A stretch of 22,000 nucleotides of DNA, taken from contig JBMFVX010000045.1 in the NCBI GenBank assembly GCA_049965775.1, forward strand, positions 1 through 22,000, written 5' to 3'. Positions within the stretch are counted from its first letter, which is position 1, and every line of letters begins with the position of its first letter. Below are positions 14,728 through 22,000 of this stretch, in pieces. The stretch is from JABEVB01 sp049965775 (GTDB lineage: Bacteria > Planctomycetota > Phycisphaerae > WQYP01). The notes under the pieces were generated by a model. The model ran no database searches. It was not told the DNA's origin and saw only the letters and a list, made by a program, of their open reading frames with translations. The position numbers and the translations under genes are program-made.

Positions 14728-15573
14728 ATGCCCATTAAGATTTTGTGCATCGGCGACATCATCGGCAAGCCTGGCCGTCAGGCGGTGGCCGAGGTGTTGC
14801 CTGATCTCATAACCCGCGAAAACATTGACCTCGTGGTTGCCAACGCCGAAAACGCCGCCGGCGGCTCCGGCCTTACGCCTCCCCTGCTGGCCAAACTGCT
14901 GGCCACCGGCATTGACGTGTGCACCATGGGCGACCATACCTACCGCAAGCGCGAAATACTGCCGCTGCTTGAGAGTTCCGACAGGCTCATTCGCCCCGGC
15001 AATTATCCGCCCGATTCCATCGGCCGGGGCTGGACGGTCGTACAATCGCGCAGCGGCGTAGCCGTGGCCGTATTGCAGGTCATGGGCCGGCTTTACATGA
15101 ACCCTCTGGACGACCCGCTTCGCATCATAGACCGCATGCTTGCCGAGGTGCCCCGCGAGGTAAAGGTGCGTGTGGTTGATTTTCATGCCGAAGCCAGCAG
15201 CGAAAAAATCGCTATGGGCTGGTACCTCGATGGCCGCGTCTCTATCAATTTCGGCACGCATACCCATACACCAACGGCCGACACCCGCGTTCTGCCCGGC
15301 GGCACCGCCTTTGTATCTGATCTTGGCATGACGGGACCTTACGACAGCGTGCTGGGCCGGCTCAAAGATCGTGTCATCAAACATATGCTCACCGGCATGC
15401 CCCACTTTTTTGAAGTGGCCACCGGCGACCCACGGGTATGCGGGATCCTCGCCACCGTTGACGAAATTTCTGGAAAGGCCCTCTCCATCGAACGCTGCGA
15501 CACAAAAGCCACCGAACAGGCCGCCGCCTACGATGCCGACGACGGCAAAGGCAACAACAAAAGTCACTATTAA
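14728..15573 (+). CDS. YmdB-type metallophosphoesterase (TIGR00282 family)
   Basis: The family is a dinuclear-metal phosphodiesterase; characterised members hydrolyse 2',3'-cyclic nucleotides in the cytoplasm. It is 281 residues, slightly longer than the usual 260-270. The start at 14728 has GGAAAGAGG (14715-14723) with 4-base spacing; the frame is open from 14683 but lacks this site. Motifs in order: CIGDIIGKPGR (D10), VVANAENAAGG (E41, N42), TMGDHTYRKREI (68-70), IRPGNYP, VDFHAEASSEK (H153), INFGTHTHTPTADTRVLPGGTAFVSDLGMTGP (H178, H180). The usual GNH motif reads GDH here, so the metal-ligand Asn is replaced by Asp69. The other expected ligands are present, so activity is plausible. The last 20 residues are polar and rich in Ala and Asp. 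It converges on the VWA gene with a 36-bp gap. Confidence 0.93.
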   Translation: MPIKILCIGDIIGKPGRQAVAEVLPDLITRENIDLVVANAENAAGGSGLTPPLLAKLLATGIDVCTMGDHTYRKREILPLLESSDRLIRPGNYPPDSIGRGWTVVQSRSGVAVAVLQVMGRLYMNPLDDPLRIIDRMLAEVPREVKVRVVDFHAEASSEKIAMGWYLDGRVSINFGTHTHTPTADTRVLPGGTAFVSDLGMTGPYDSVLGRLKDRVIKHMLTGMPHFFEVATGDPRVCGILATVDEISGKALSIERCDTKATEQAAAYDADDGKGNNKSHY

Positions 15574-15609
15574 TTTACGGCCCGCAACCCGAAACACCCC
15601 GGAATGCAA

Positions 15610-18078
15610 TCACTGCAACTGCCACTTGCGACGAAAGTACCACTCGGTGGTCATCAAGCCTATAAAAATAAGAAAAAACGCCCTATTGTCATACAGCGCA
15701 AAAGAACTGCGCTGCACCTGCGCCGCCGGCGGAAGCGCGGCTTTAATAATCCGCGCCAAATCGCCGACGCCCGCAAGCTCGGTATAACTTCCACCCGTCA
15801 GCCGCGCTATACGCTGCAGCTCCAATGGTTCAGCGGCAAGCTTATCCATTTCACCGCCCGGCGCCATCACATAAAAGTCGGTGGCGTCTGTGCCGAGCTT
15901 TTGATGATCTTTGGAGGCGACAAACACAACATGATACTTGCCCGAACCGCGCGGCATGATGTTGCGGTAATACATACCCACCTGCGATTGCCGCGCGGTT
16001 AAATGCACCACCCGGTCTTTGCCATCCGGCCCGGTGATGGTGGCCTGCACCTGCGCATAACGGGTGGATTGCCCATGCATATCGGTGACGGCCACGCGCA
16101 GGCGAACCGGCTCATTGGGTTCGTAGCGCTCCTTACGAATCATGGCGGTTACCGATGGCCCGTTGCTGGTTTTAACCTTCGATTCCCCTGCGAGCCAACG
16201 AATAAGCTGCCCCCAAAAGCGATTGTACGGCGACTTATCGCCCATGGTGCGAAGCATGAGTTGCCAACGAAAGGTGGTGTCCGCGGCAAATGCCGCCGTA
16301 CGCCCTTTGCCGTAGTGCTCAACGGCAAGCACCACCGCAGGCTTGCCATTCACCAGCGCCGTCGGATGCGTAAGCAAAACCGTAGCTCCGGGCTTGGCGC
16401 CCGCAAAGGCAACGCAACCGGCCAGCGGCGGCAATTGCTGCTGCGCCGGAGTGCCTGCCGGCCCGATAAACCACTGGCTTATGCCCTGAAATATGGGGCT
16501 TTGCGAGCCAAATGCCGTCAACTGCGGCACAAACGGCAGCGAAATTTGCGCTGGCGTCGTCACCTGCAGGTTGATTGGAAACACCGGCCCTAAAACTGAA
16601 TCGCCCCAATCGCCGGCGGCAAAATTATGCTGCCCGCCTATCATTAAAAATCCCGAGCCATGCGCAATGGCCGTCTTAATATCCTGCTGCTGCTCAGGGG
16701 ATAAAAACCGGGCGCTCTCATCCCCCAAGATGATGACCTTAAACATTTCCCACTGCTTAAGCGTGGTGGGCACGCCGATAAGATGGTCCCCCTCACGAAT
16801 GCCGTGCATCAAAAAATAGTTTTGCCTCGTGCGAATCATGCTCACCAGGTTGATGTTCGGGTCCATCTGCAGCACATTGCGCAGCGGGCCGACTTCGGGG
16901 CGCACGCGTCCCTCAAGGTACAGCACGCGAATTTGCGGGTTGGTTATCAACATCGGAAACTGCTGCTGATTGCCGGCGGAGGTTCGCTCTTCCGGCACAA
17001 CCGGAATGTGCACGTCCAGCACCACGCGGCCCACCTTATGCGGCGTAAACTTCAGATGCACCAACTGCGGCGTCGGCCCCGATTGCAGCACCAGCCGGTG
17101 CTCCATCAGCGTCGCTTTGTTTTGCCGCAGGTAAACCTCCACCGTGCGGTCATTAAGCGCCGTGGAGCGAATCACGGCCGTAAGCGTCACCTGTGTATCC
17201 ACCGGAGCGGTTTGCGGGCCGTCCACACGCACAATCTGGATGTCCGGCACACCCTTGGCCTGCGTGGCGGTACTGCCCACGCGTACGGTGTATACCGGCA
17301 CGCTGCCACCCGCCAGCGAACTTATTTTGGTCGGACCGTTTTGAATGCCATCGCTGAAAAGCACCACCTGCCGGCAGCCGTTGTCGGTTGCCATTTTTAT
17401 GGCGGCGGGCAAATCGGTGACATTGCCATCGGGCGGTATGTTATTCCATTCATCCGCCGAGGCCAGAGGTCCATTGTGTTTGCCGTCGTAGGCAAAACAT
17501 TCAACGCGCACCTGCTTGCCAAGCTCCGTCATCAGGATGCGCGCCGCAAGGGTACTTTGCAGATAGCGGCTTGGCTCGTTGGGTTGGTCGCTCACGCTCA
17601 TTGAACCGGATGCGTCCACCACAATTCCCACCGTATTAACGTGATGAGGCTTTTTAATGAACGCCAGCACCGGCTTAAACAATAGAAGCAAAAGCGAGAG
17701 TACCGCCAGCACCCGCAAGGTAAAAAGTACGCCAAGCCGAAAACGCCCCAGGTATTCAAACATGCGCCGATAAAACAGCCACACCGCCATGCCCGAAACA
17801 GCCAGCATAAAGGCCATGGCAACGGGCGCAGCACGCATCATGGGCAGCATTGCGGCACCCAGGCCATACACAATCGAAGCTGCACCGGTCACCACCGCTA
17901 TCAGCATCGTGCGGTCGGCGGCATCGGGCGCCGGGCCTGCAGGGGTTGCGGGCGACCGCCGCTTTTGCATAACACCATACGCAATAAGCGCTGCACCCAG
18001 CGCACACAGAATAAGCGCCCACCAGGCAAAACCCCGGCTGCCTAAAAAGTCCAGTTCAATGCCGGCCAATATGTTCAT
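15610..18078 (-). CDS. VWA-domain membrane protein with glutamine-amidotransferase-like domain
   Basis: The protein is 822 residues. N-terminal membrane segments lie near 17-37, 57-80, 85-103 and 118-140. A von Willebrand A domain follows, with an intact MIDAS motif DASGS (155-159) and VVLFSDGIQNG. After it come beta-sandwich segments and a glutamine-amidotransferase-like fold (DIKTAIAHGSGFLMIGGQHNFAAG) that lacks the nucleophile-elbow Cys, so it is probably not an amidotransferase. A last hydrophobic segment (about 799-812) precedes a basic tail. This architecture is common in planctomycetes and related phyla; its biological role is not established, and membrane protein assembly or quality control is inference. 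No strong ribosome binding site precedes the ATG. It lies 135 bp downstream of the DUF1015 gene on the same strand, so an operon is possible. It converges on the YmdB-type gene. Confidence 0.87.
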   Translation of the reverse strand: MNILAGIELDFLGSRGFAWWALILCALGAALIAYGVMQKRRSPATPAGPAPDAADRTMLIAVVTGAASIVYGLGAAMLPMMRAAPVAMAFMLAVSGMAVWLFYRRMFEYLGRFRLGVLFTLRVLAVLSLLLLLFKPVLAFIKKPHHVNTVGIVVDASGSMSVSDQPNEPSRYLQSTLAARILMTELGKQVRVECFAYDGKHNGPLASADEWNNIPPDGNVTDLPAAIKMATDNGCRQVVLFSDGIQNGPTKISSLAGGSVPVYTVRVGSTATQAKGVPDIQIVRVDGPQTAPVDTQVTLTAVIRSTALNDRTVEVYLRQNKATLMEHRLVLQSGPTPQLVHLKFTPHKVGRVVLDVHIPVVPEERTSAGNQQQFPMLITNPQIRVLYLEGRVRPEVGPLRNVLQMDPNINLVSMIRTRQNYFLMHGIREGDHLIGVPTTLKQWEMFKVIILGDESARFLSPEQQQDIKTAIAHGSGFLMIGGQHNFAAGDWGDSVLGPVFPINLQVTTPAQISLPFVPQLTAFGSQSPIFQGISQWFIGPAGTPAQQQLPPLAGCVAFAGAKPGATVLLTHPTALVNGKPAVVLAVEHYGKGRTAAFAADTTFRWQLMLRTMGDKSPYNRFWGQLIRWLAGESKVKTSNGPSVTAMIRKERYEPNEPVRLRVAVTDMHGQSTRYAQVQATITGPDGKDRVVHLTARQSQVGMYYRNIMPRGSGKYHVVFVASKDHQKLGTDATDFYVMAPGGEMDKLAAEPLELQRIARLTGGSYTELAGVGDLARIIKAALPPAAQVQRSSFALYDNRAFFLIFIGLMTTEWYFRRKWQLQ

Positions 18079-18213
18079 GTATGATGCCCAGCCACGCCGT
18101 TAATGCCCCTCGTGTGCGCTCTTACGCCTACGGTATCGGCCCATGGGCGCCCATAAATCAAACGCTCCAGATGGCAAAATGTTGTGCTGATTGCCTCGTC
18201 ATGGCGGCCGGCA

Positions 18214-19554
18214 TTACGAAACCAGCGTGTTAATGACCATACCGGTTGCCAGTTTCGGGTAAAAGAAGGTGCTTTTCTGCGGCATAAGCTCCTGAGCGTT
18301 GCATAACTGCCGCACCGCCTCCAACGGCGTTGGTTGAAGCACAAACCCGGCCTGATACTGGCCGGAGCGGCACAAATCCACAACTTCGTGCGCCTCATGG
18401 GGGAACGCCCAATGAAAATCCTGACCGCCGGCAAAGTGAGGCTTTACAATGCGGTCAAAAATCAGGTGCTGCAGAATAGCCACGTCCAACTGCCGCCACG
18501 CCCCGGATTTTCCAGCTAAAGCGGCATCATCGCTTAAACGTCCCAGCGGGTCTGAGTCGCTTGGCGCCACCACCACCGCCCGGTCGCTCGCAGGGTCATA
18601 CACCCCCATGGCATGAGGACCAAAGCCCGCAAGCTTTTTCTCAAGCTCATCCAACTGACTGCCCGTGAATTGCCCCGGCAACACCTTAAGCAATCCGGCC
18701 GCTTTGGCCGCAAAACCATCCACCGAAAATCCCTGCAGGTTCGACACCACCCGATGCGTCGGCAGCACAATCAAACCCGGGTCCTGCATGGCCACAAGCA
18801 CAAACAGGGCAAAATTCGCCGGATGCTCTTTAGGCAAATGCCCGCCATGCGATTGCGCAATTTCCCTGCGATACGTCAAACAGGTGCTGTAACGATGATG
18901 TCCATCGGCAATGTATAAATGCTTATCCGCCAGCAGGCATTGCACATCTGCAATGACCCTGGCATCCGTCACCATCCACAATTCGGAGAGCACCTGCCCC
19001 TTGCCATCCTGCGTGGGCAAGCCCGCCGTTGCAATTGGCGGCCCACCGGCTACATACTCAAAAAGCCGATTCGTTACCGCGTTCGCTGCATCGTCATAGA
19101 GGCCAAACACCGGCGAAAGGTTGGCATGGGTGCTGCGCATAAGCAGCAACCGATCTTCCTTTGGCCCGCTGAAAGTCTGTTCATGGGGGTGAATGGCACC
19201 GCTGAGGCCGAACTCTTCGAGTTCAACACGGCAAAAAAGCCCGCGGCGCCGGTAGGTCACGCCCGCATGCTCGTACGTTTGCTGGTAAGGATACAGGGCG
19301 GGCTTGGCATCGCGCTTAAGCACGCCGCTTTGCAGCCACGCCTCAAACGTTTTGGCCGCAGCAGCGTATGCAGCCGCTGGCCCGGCCGTTTTGGGTGGTA
19401 CATGCGGCAGGTCAACGGCCACAATATTATGCGCGTTCTTTTTAAGGTAAGCGGCCTTATCGGCTGCTGAGAGCACATCATAAGGCGGCGATATCAAATC
19501 GGTCTGCAGCGATTGCGGGTACCGCACCGCTGCCATTGGTTGCACATTGGCCAT
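18214..19554 (-). CDS. DUF1015 family protein
   Basis: A conserved cytoplasmic protein of unproven biochemical function, 446 residues and slightly longer than typical members. The start at 19554 (MANVQPMAAVRYP) has AGGAAA with 5-base spacing. The frame is open to 19653, but that extension lacks a site and does not look like the family N-terminus. Family signatures: SPPYDVLS (22-29), HPHEQTFSGPKEDRLLLMRSTHANLSPVFGLYDD (from about 122) and LYIADGHHRYSTCLTYR (about 213-229). In this family the His-rich ADGHHRY block is the most conserved and may bind metal or substrate (inference). It may be co-transcribed with the VWA gene downstream. Confidence 0.92.
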   Translation of the reverse strand: MANVQPMAAVRYPQSLQTDLISPPYDVLSAADKAAYLKKNAHNIVAVDLPHVPPKTAGPAAAYAAAAKTFEAWLQSGVLKRDAKPALYPYQQTYEHAGVTYRRRGLFCRVELEEFGLSGAIHPHEQTFSGPKEDRLLLMRSTHANLSPVFGLYDDAANAVTNRLFEYVAGGPPIATAGLPTQDGKGQVLSELWMVTDARVIADVQCLLADKHLYIADGHHRYSTCLTYRREIAQSHGGHLPKEHPANFALFVLVAMQDPGLIVLPTHRVVSNLQGFSVDGFAAKAAGLLKVLPGQFTGSQLDELEKKLAGFGPHAMGVYDPASDRAVVVAPSDSDPLGRLSDDAALAGKSGAWRQLDVAILQHLIFDRIVKPHFAGGQDFHWAFPHEAHEVVDLCRSGQYQAGFVLQPTPLEAVRQLCNAQELMPQKSTFFYPKLATGMVINTLVS

Positions 19555-19958
19555 GAGTATTTCCTGTGAACTGCTGACAAACCACTTTGAGGCATTGCCG
19601 CTTGTTTTACTGCATGCGGCCAATATTAAAGCAATATAAGCAGCGCCGCACAACGAGCCACGCGGTTAAGCCGCCCGGTCAAACCTTATTGGGTTCGCCC
19701 CGGCCGGCGGCCACGCTGCCAAGGCGCCCGCGCACCGCAGCACCATTACAGAGTCGGCATTTATGACCGCGTGCAGTAAATATCCGCTGTAACAACTGCG
19801 GCACGCTGCGCAGCAAGCCATTTATACCACGGCATTACACACCTGTAATATCTTGCTTTTCTGACGAGAAACGCGCCGATTGGCACCCGGGGTTTATGAC
19901 TGCCGTCTCCCGTCTTGCGGCCCGCAGGCCGCGCTGCGCCCCATGCCCAGCCGATGGA
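19555..19958. other. Spacer between DUF1015 and the small basic gene
   Basis: No gene is supported in these 404 bases. The stretch holds the DUF1015 leader on the minus strand, an ATTAC/GTAAT inverted repeat (19834-19838 and 19845-19849), and the second copy of the GCGGCCCGCAGGCCGC palindrome (19917-19932). A 69-codon minus-strand frame (19835-20044) overlaps the small gene in another frame and looks spurious. Confidence 0.45.
19917..19932. repeat. GCGGCCCGCAGGCCGC palindromic repeat, copy 2
   Basis: Identical to 13028-13043. On the minus strand it lies 26 bases after the stop of the small basic gene, where it could act as a 3' stabilising hairpin or a weak terminator. No T-run follows. Confidence 0.55.
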
Positions 19959-20039
19959 TCATTGAATATGATGCCTTGCCTTCCACTTGGCATGACGCTT
20001 CTTGCTGCCGATTTTACGACGGCGACGAGGTTTGGGCAT
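19959..20039 (-). CDS. Very small basic ribosomal-type protein (bS22/COX24-like candidate)
   Basis: An open frame of 26 codons on the minus strand. The product starts MPKPRRRRKIGSKKRHAKW and ends ARHHIQ; more than half of its residues are Arg, Lys or His. The ATG at 20039 has a strong ribosome binding site, AGGAG (CTCCT on plus, 20048-20052), with 8-base spacing. Charge pattern and length match tiny ribosome-bound proteins; the KxRRxxKI...KKRxxKxxxRH layout is closest to the bS22 / AURKAIP1-COX24 type as I remember it. Such proteins bury themselves in rRNA. That this is a real gene is supported by the site, the composition and the absence of a better frame; the family is inference. Its ribosome binding site lies in a possible hairpin. 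It sits alone between the DUF1015 and Fic genes, all on the minus strand. Confidence 0.68.
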   Translation of the reverse strand: MPKPRRRRKIGSKKRHAKWKARHHIQ

Positions 20040-20047
20040 AACAAAAA

Positions 20048-20100
20048 CTCCTAAGGTAAAGGCAGGCAATTCCGCTCACCTGCGAACTCAATACCTTAGG
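20048..20100 (-). promoter_or_regulatory. Leader hairpin masking the ribosome binding site of the small basic gene
   Basis: On the minus-strand transcript CCTAAGGT (20100-20093) can pair with ACCTTAGG (20057-20050), 8 of 8. Inside, GCAGG and CCTGC form a second 5-bp stem. The 3' arm ends in AGG, which is the first part of the AGGAG ribosome binding site. Folding would therefore hide it. Translational autoregulation would fit a ribosomal protein, but this is inference. Confidence 0.5.
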
Positions 20101-20346
20101 GCCAAGCCATCGCATTGGCAAGTGACTTGGATATATTGTATTGCACGTTGATAGGTTTTTAGTTGCAGAGGCATTCCACTATCACCCTTTCTTTGATACC
20201 ATAATACTTATGGTGCCACTGATAAAGACTAATGCTCATTTGACTAATCCGCTAGCACGCCGTGCCATGCTGCGGCGCAGCGCTCTGGATTCCAGTATTT
20301 TCGAGGGGGCCTTGGGCCTGCTCCAACTCAAAGCCTGCTCCTCGTC
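20101..20346. other. Spacer downstream of the Fic gene
   Basis: These 246 bases hold no convincing gene. An open plus-strand frame (20141-20413) runs antisense into the Fic 3' end and has no family resemblance. Promoter elements for the small basic gene (minus strand) should lie here; the AT-rich piece at about 20125-20160 is the likeliest place. No intrinsic terminator with a T-run is evident after the Fic stop. Confidence 0.35.
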
Positions 20347-21033
20347 TTACCCCAAAGGCCGGGTATCCGCCCGTGCCAAAGCTTCTGCCAACTCTCGCCG
20401 CAAACGCCCATAGTCTTCGCCGTAACCCGCGGTTACTGCCACCAGGTACGCGCGGCGGCGCCGAATGCTGCCACTTCCGGTAAAGCCGTAGTCCAATGGC
20501 CGCAGCCCTGCCTGCAGAGCCATTAAATCCGTCAGCCACCGGGCAAGCCGGCCATTGCCCTCGCGAAACAGATGCACCAGCAGCAGTTCCGCCTGCACAC
20601 GAGCCATTGCTGTTGTGATCGCATCAATTGAACCCGGACGGCAAGGCGTATACTGCTTAAGAGTATTGCGCTCAAATGCCTCCATGTTCTGCGTTACCAG
20701 ACGCGCCGGCGGCCAAACAAAATTTTTCTTGGATAGTTCCACTTGGCGGTATTGGCCTGCCCAAGGGTAAATGCCGACAAGCCAGTCGTAATGCATGCGC
20801 CGGATGATCTTAGCGGTAAATCTGGTTGCGCCCGTAATACTCCAGAGATATTTTTCCTGGACTTTAACCAACGCTTCGAATTCCGCCCGGTCTATCTGCC
20901 GCTTTGTACAGATACCCAATTTGTTCTTCAGCACGAGGCCATGCGAGCCGGCCTGATATTCACCCTGAATGCCGGGGGCAACACGGTAGCGGCTTGGCTG
21001 ATGTTTTGATTCGCCTGCCACGCGGAACCTCAA
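20347..21033 (-). CDS. Fic-domain protein (putative AMP transferase)
   Basis: Fic proteins usually transfer AMP from ATP to a hydroxyl of a target protein. This one is 228 residues. The active motif is intact: HLFREGNGRLAR (154-165), matching HxFx(D/E)GNGRxxR. The N-terminal YQAGSHGLVLKNKLGI (about 26-41) and IYPWAGQYRQVELSK (88-102) are typical of the Fic/DOC group. I see no clear inhibitory (S/T)xxxE(G/N) motif on either side and no separate small antitoxin gene, so its self-control is unclear. It begins with TTG at 21033, and TTGA overlaps the methyltransferase stop by four bases, which implies translational coupling. A GTG at 21021 is an alternative start. The C-terminus is Arg/Glu/Ala-rich helix. 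Nothing else of this unit is seen downstream before the small basic gene. Confidence 0.88.
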   Translation of the reverse strand: MRFRVAGESKHQPSRYRVAPGIQGEYQAGSHGLVLKNKLGICTKRQIDRAEFEALVKVQEKYLWSITGATRFTAKIIRRMHYDWLVGIYPWAGQYRQVELSKKNFVWPPARLVTQNMEAFERNTLKQYTPCRPGSIDAITTAMARVQAELLLVHLFREGNGRLARWLTDLMALQAGLRPLDYGFTGSGSIRRRRAYLVAVTAGYGEDYGRLRRELAEALARADTRPLG

Positions 21034-22000
21034 CTAACCCTGATTTCGTAAGGCAACTGCCTGAAAACAATTCCTTCTCGTTCCAACCGGGCCGGGCCAA
21101 ACCGGCACCCCTCACCAAATATTACGCGCGGACTGCCCGCGCCGAGAGGATGGGCCGGCAGTTGGTGGAGTGTCTTTTCGGTGAGTATGTTGCTGCCGCT
21201 GACCGATTTATCGCCCAATATGCCATTAAACAAAAGATAATACGCCACGCGTCCGCAAACGCCGATGAGCGGGCTTTTGCCGTTGGTCGTTTTAGGCTGG
21301 GGCTCACCAGTCTCCGAGAAATAAACGTGACGGGCAAGGTCGGCAAACCGGACCTCACCGGATATTTGGCCGCGCTCATCAAACAACGGCGTGCCCAATG
21401 TAGCGAACCGAAAGCCTCCGCCAAGGCCGGACGTGTCGCCGTAGCCGTTGATGACGCGCTTGAGCCGCTCGGCGGTAATATTGCGGGCGATATTCTCTTC
21501 CATTTCCACCAGGATGAACTTTCGATTGCCGCCATCGGCGGCATTGAGCTTCATCACAGCATGGCCCGTAGTCCCGGAGCCTGCAAAAGAATCGAGGATT
21601 AAGGCGTCACCACTGGTCACGAACGATAAAACCTCTTCAACAAGCCCGGTTGGCTTCGGAAAGTCGAAGACACGTTTCGCCTCCGGGAAAATCGCCTTGA
21701 TCTCGTTCGTACCGCGCCTTCCGTCAAGATCGAAGATGCTTGACAACTTGGCGCGATAATCCTTGGCGTAGACCTTTAGCTCAATCATCTTCCTCTCGTC
21801 TTTCCCGAACAAAATTCGGCCTTCTGCGAGGAGCCCCTTCATTGTCTCCTGTAGAAACCGATACCCCATTAACGGCTGGACGCACGGCCGCCGTGTGTTG
21901 GGGTGGATCACATCGTAACGGTAATGTCTTGGTTCAGCCGGAATTGGACAATCAGTACCGACGCCTAAGGTACTGTCGGGTTCGGACGGTTGCGTTTTTT
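21030..22000 (-). CDS. Site-specific DNA methyltransferase, type III Mod-like, 5' end outside the window
   Basis: Transfers a methyl group to adenine (or cytosine N4) in a specific DNA site. The frame is open to the window edge, so the N-terminus is missing; 322 residues are visible. The read-in sequence PAEPRHYRYDVIHPNT followed by GYRF and GRILFG is typical of the middle of type III Mod proteins. Motif I (SAM binding) is DSFAGSGTTGHAV at about 21593-21555. In beta-class enzymes the catalytic DPPY motif precedes this block, so it would lie beyond the window. The C-terminal 150 residues lack a known motif and should include target-recognition or Res-contact parts. The stop at 21030 overlaps the Fic start. 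No res gene follows, which is unusual for a type III system. Because the gene runs off the window, upstream partners are unknown. Confidence 0.85.
   Translation of the reverse strand, partial: KTQPSEPDSTLGVGTDCPIPAEPRHYRYDVIHPNTRRPCVQPLMGYRFLQETMKGLLAEGRILFGKDERKMIELKVYAKDYRAKLSSIFDLDGRRGTNEIKAIFPEAKRVFDFPKPTGLVEEVLSFVTSGDALILDSFAGSGTTGHAVMKLNAADGGNRKFILVEMEENIARNITAERLKRVINGYGDTSGLGGGFRFATLGTPLFDERGQISGEVRFADLARHVYFSETGEPQPKTTNGKSPLIGVCGRVAYYLLFNGILGDKSVSGSNILTEKTLHQLPAHPLGAGSPRVIFGEGCRFGPARLEREGIVFRQLPYEIRVS

Noticed and set aside
14689..15609. 306-codon open frame on the minus strand covering the whole YmdB-type gene
   Set aside because: It is an antisense shadow. The plus strand has all family motifs in order and a ribosome binding site; the antisense product is Gly/His/Ala-rich with no domain.
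16783..17604. 273-codon plus-strand open frame inside the VWA gene
   Set aside because: The product is His/Arg/Gln-rich with no recognisable fold, and the opposite strand encodes an intact MIDAS motif and membrane segments.
20141..20413. 90-codon plus-strand gene antisense to the Fic 3' end, as a possible antitoxin
   Set aside because: There is no good ribosome binding site and no antitoxin motif, and its second half is the antisense of the Fic C-terminus.
1..22000. CRISPR array or tandem repeat array
   Set aside because: No regularly spaced direct repeats were seen in any intergenic stretch.

Overview
The window looks like chromosomal DNA of a planctomycete, most likely of the Phycisphaerae or a close relative. 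This is inferred from gene content: a prepilin-type protein with an H-X9-DG tail, a transcription factor joining a LacI-type sugar-binding domain to an AraC-type helix-turn-helix, a VWA/glutamine-amidotransferase-like membrane protein, an exported beta-propeller protein with an FWGGVY/DRL C-terminal domain, a GH106-like secreted glycosidase, and a YmdB-type phosphodiesterase. No rRNA, tRNA or CRISPR array was recognised.

Layout. 1-520: gene-poor leader with a perfect 16-bp GC palindrome. 521-3514 (+): secreted GH106-like glycoside hydrolase. 3714-4826: one complete but decayed IS630-family element with matching terminal inverted repeats and TA at both ends; its transposase carries an amber codon and a frameshift. 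4944-7127 (-) and 7212-9554 (+): two divergent exported proteins, one of unknown function and one a beta-propeller. These are followed by 9644-11152 (+), an exported protein with HEAT-like and secretin N0/STN-like segments. 11153-11618: a degenerate intergenic repeat. 11619-12626 (-): pseudopilin-like protein, divergent across a 588-bp spacer from 13215-14402 (+), the LacI/AraC hybrid regulator. 14728-15573 (+): YmdB-type phosphodiesterase with hairpins in its leader. It converges on 15610-18078 (-), a VWA membrane protein that lies downstream of 18214-19554 (-), a DUF1015 protein. 19959-20039 (-): a 26-codon, extremely basic ribosomal-type protein whose ribosome binding site can pair into a hairpin. 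20347-22000 (-): a DNA methyltransferase (type III Mod-like, running off the window) whose stop overlaps the TTG start of a Fic-domain protein.

How the genes may work together. The glycosidase, the regulator and the pseudopilin fit polysaccharide use at the cell surface, although they are not one operon. The methyltransferase-Fic pair is the clearest accessory or defence-type unit. It is unusual because no res (helicase/nuclease) gene follows mod. The small basic gene with its hairpin-masked ribosome binding site is the most interesting regulatory candidate. Function assignments rest on motif recognition by eye; no database search was run.
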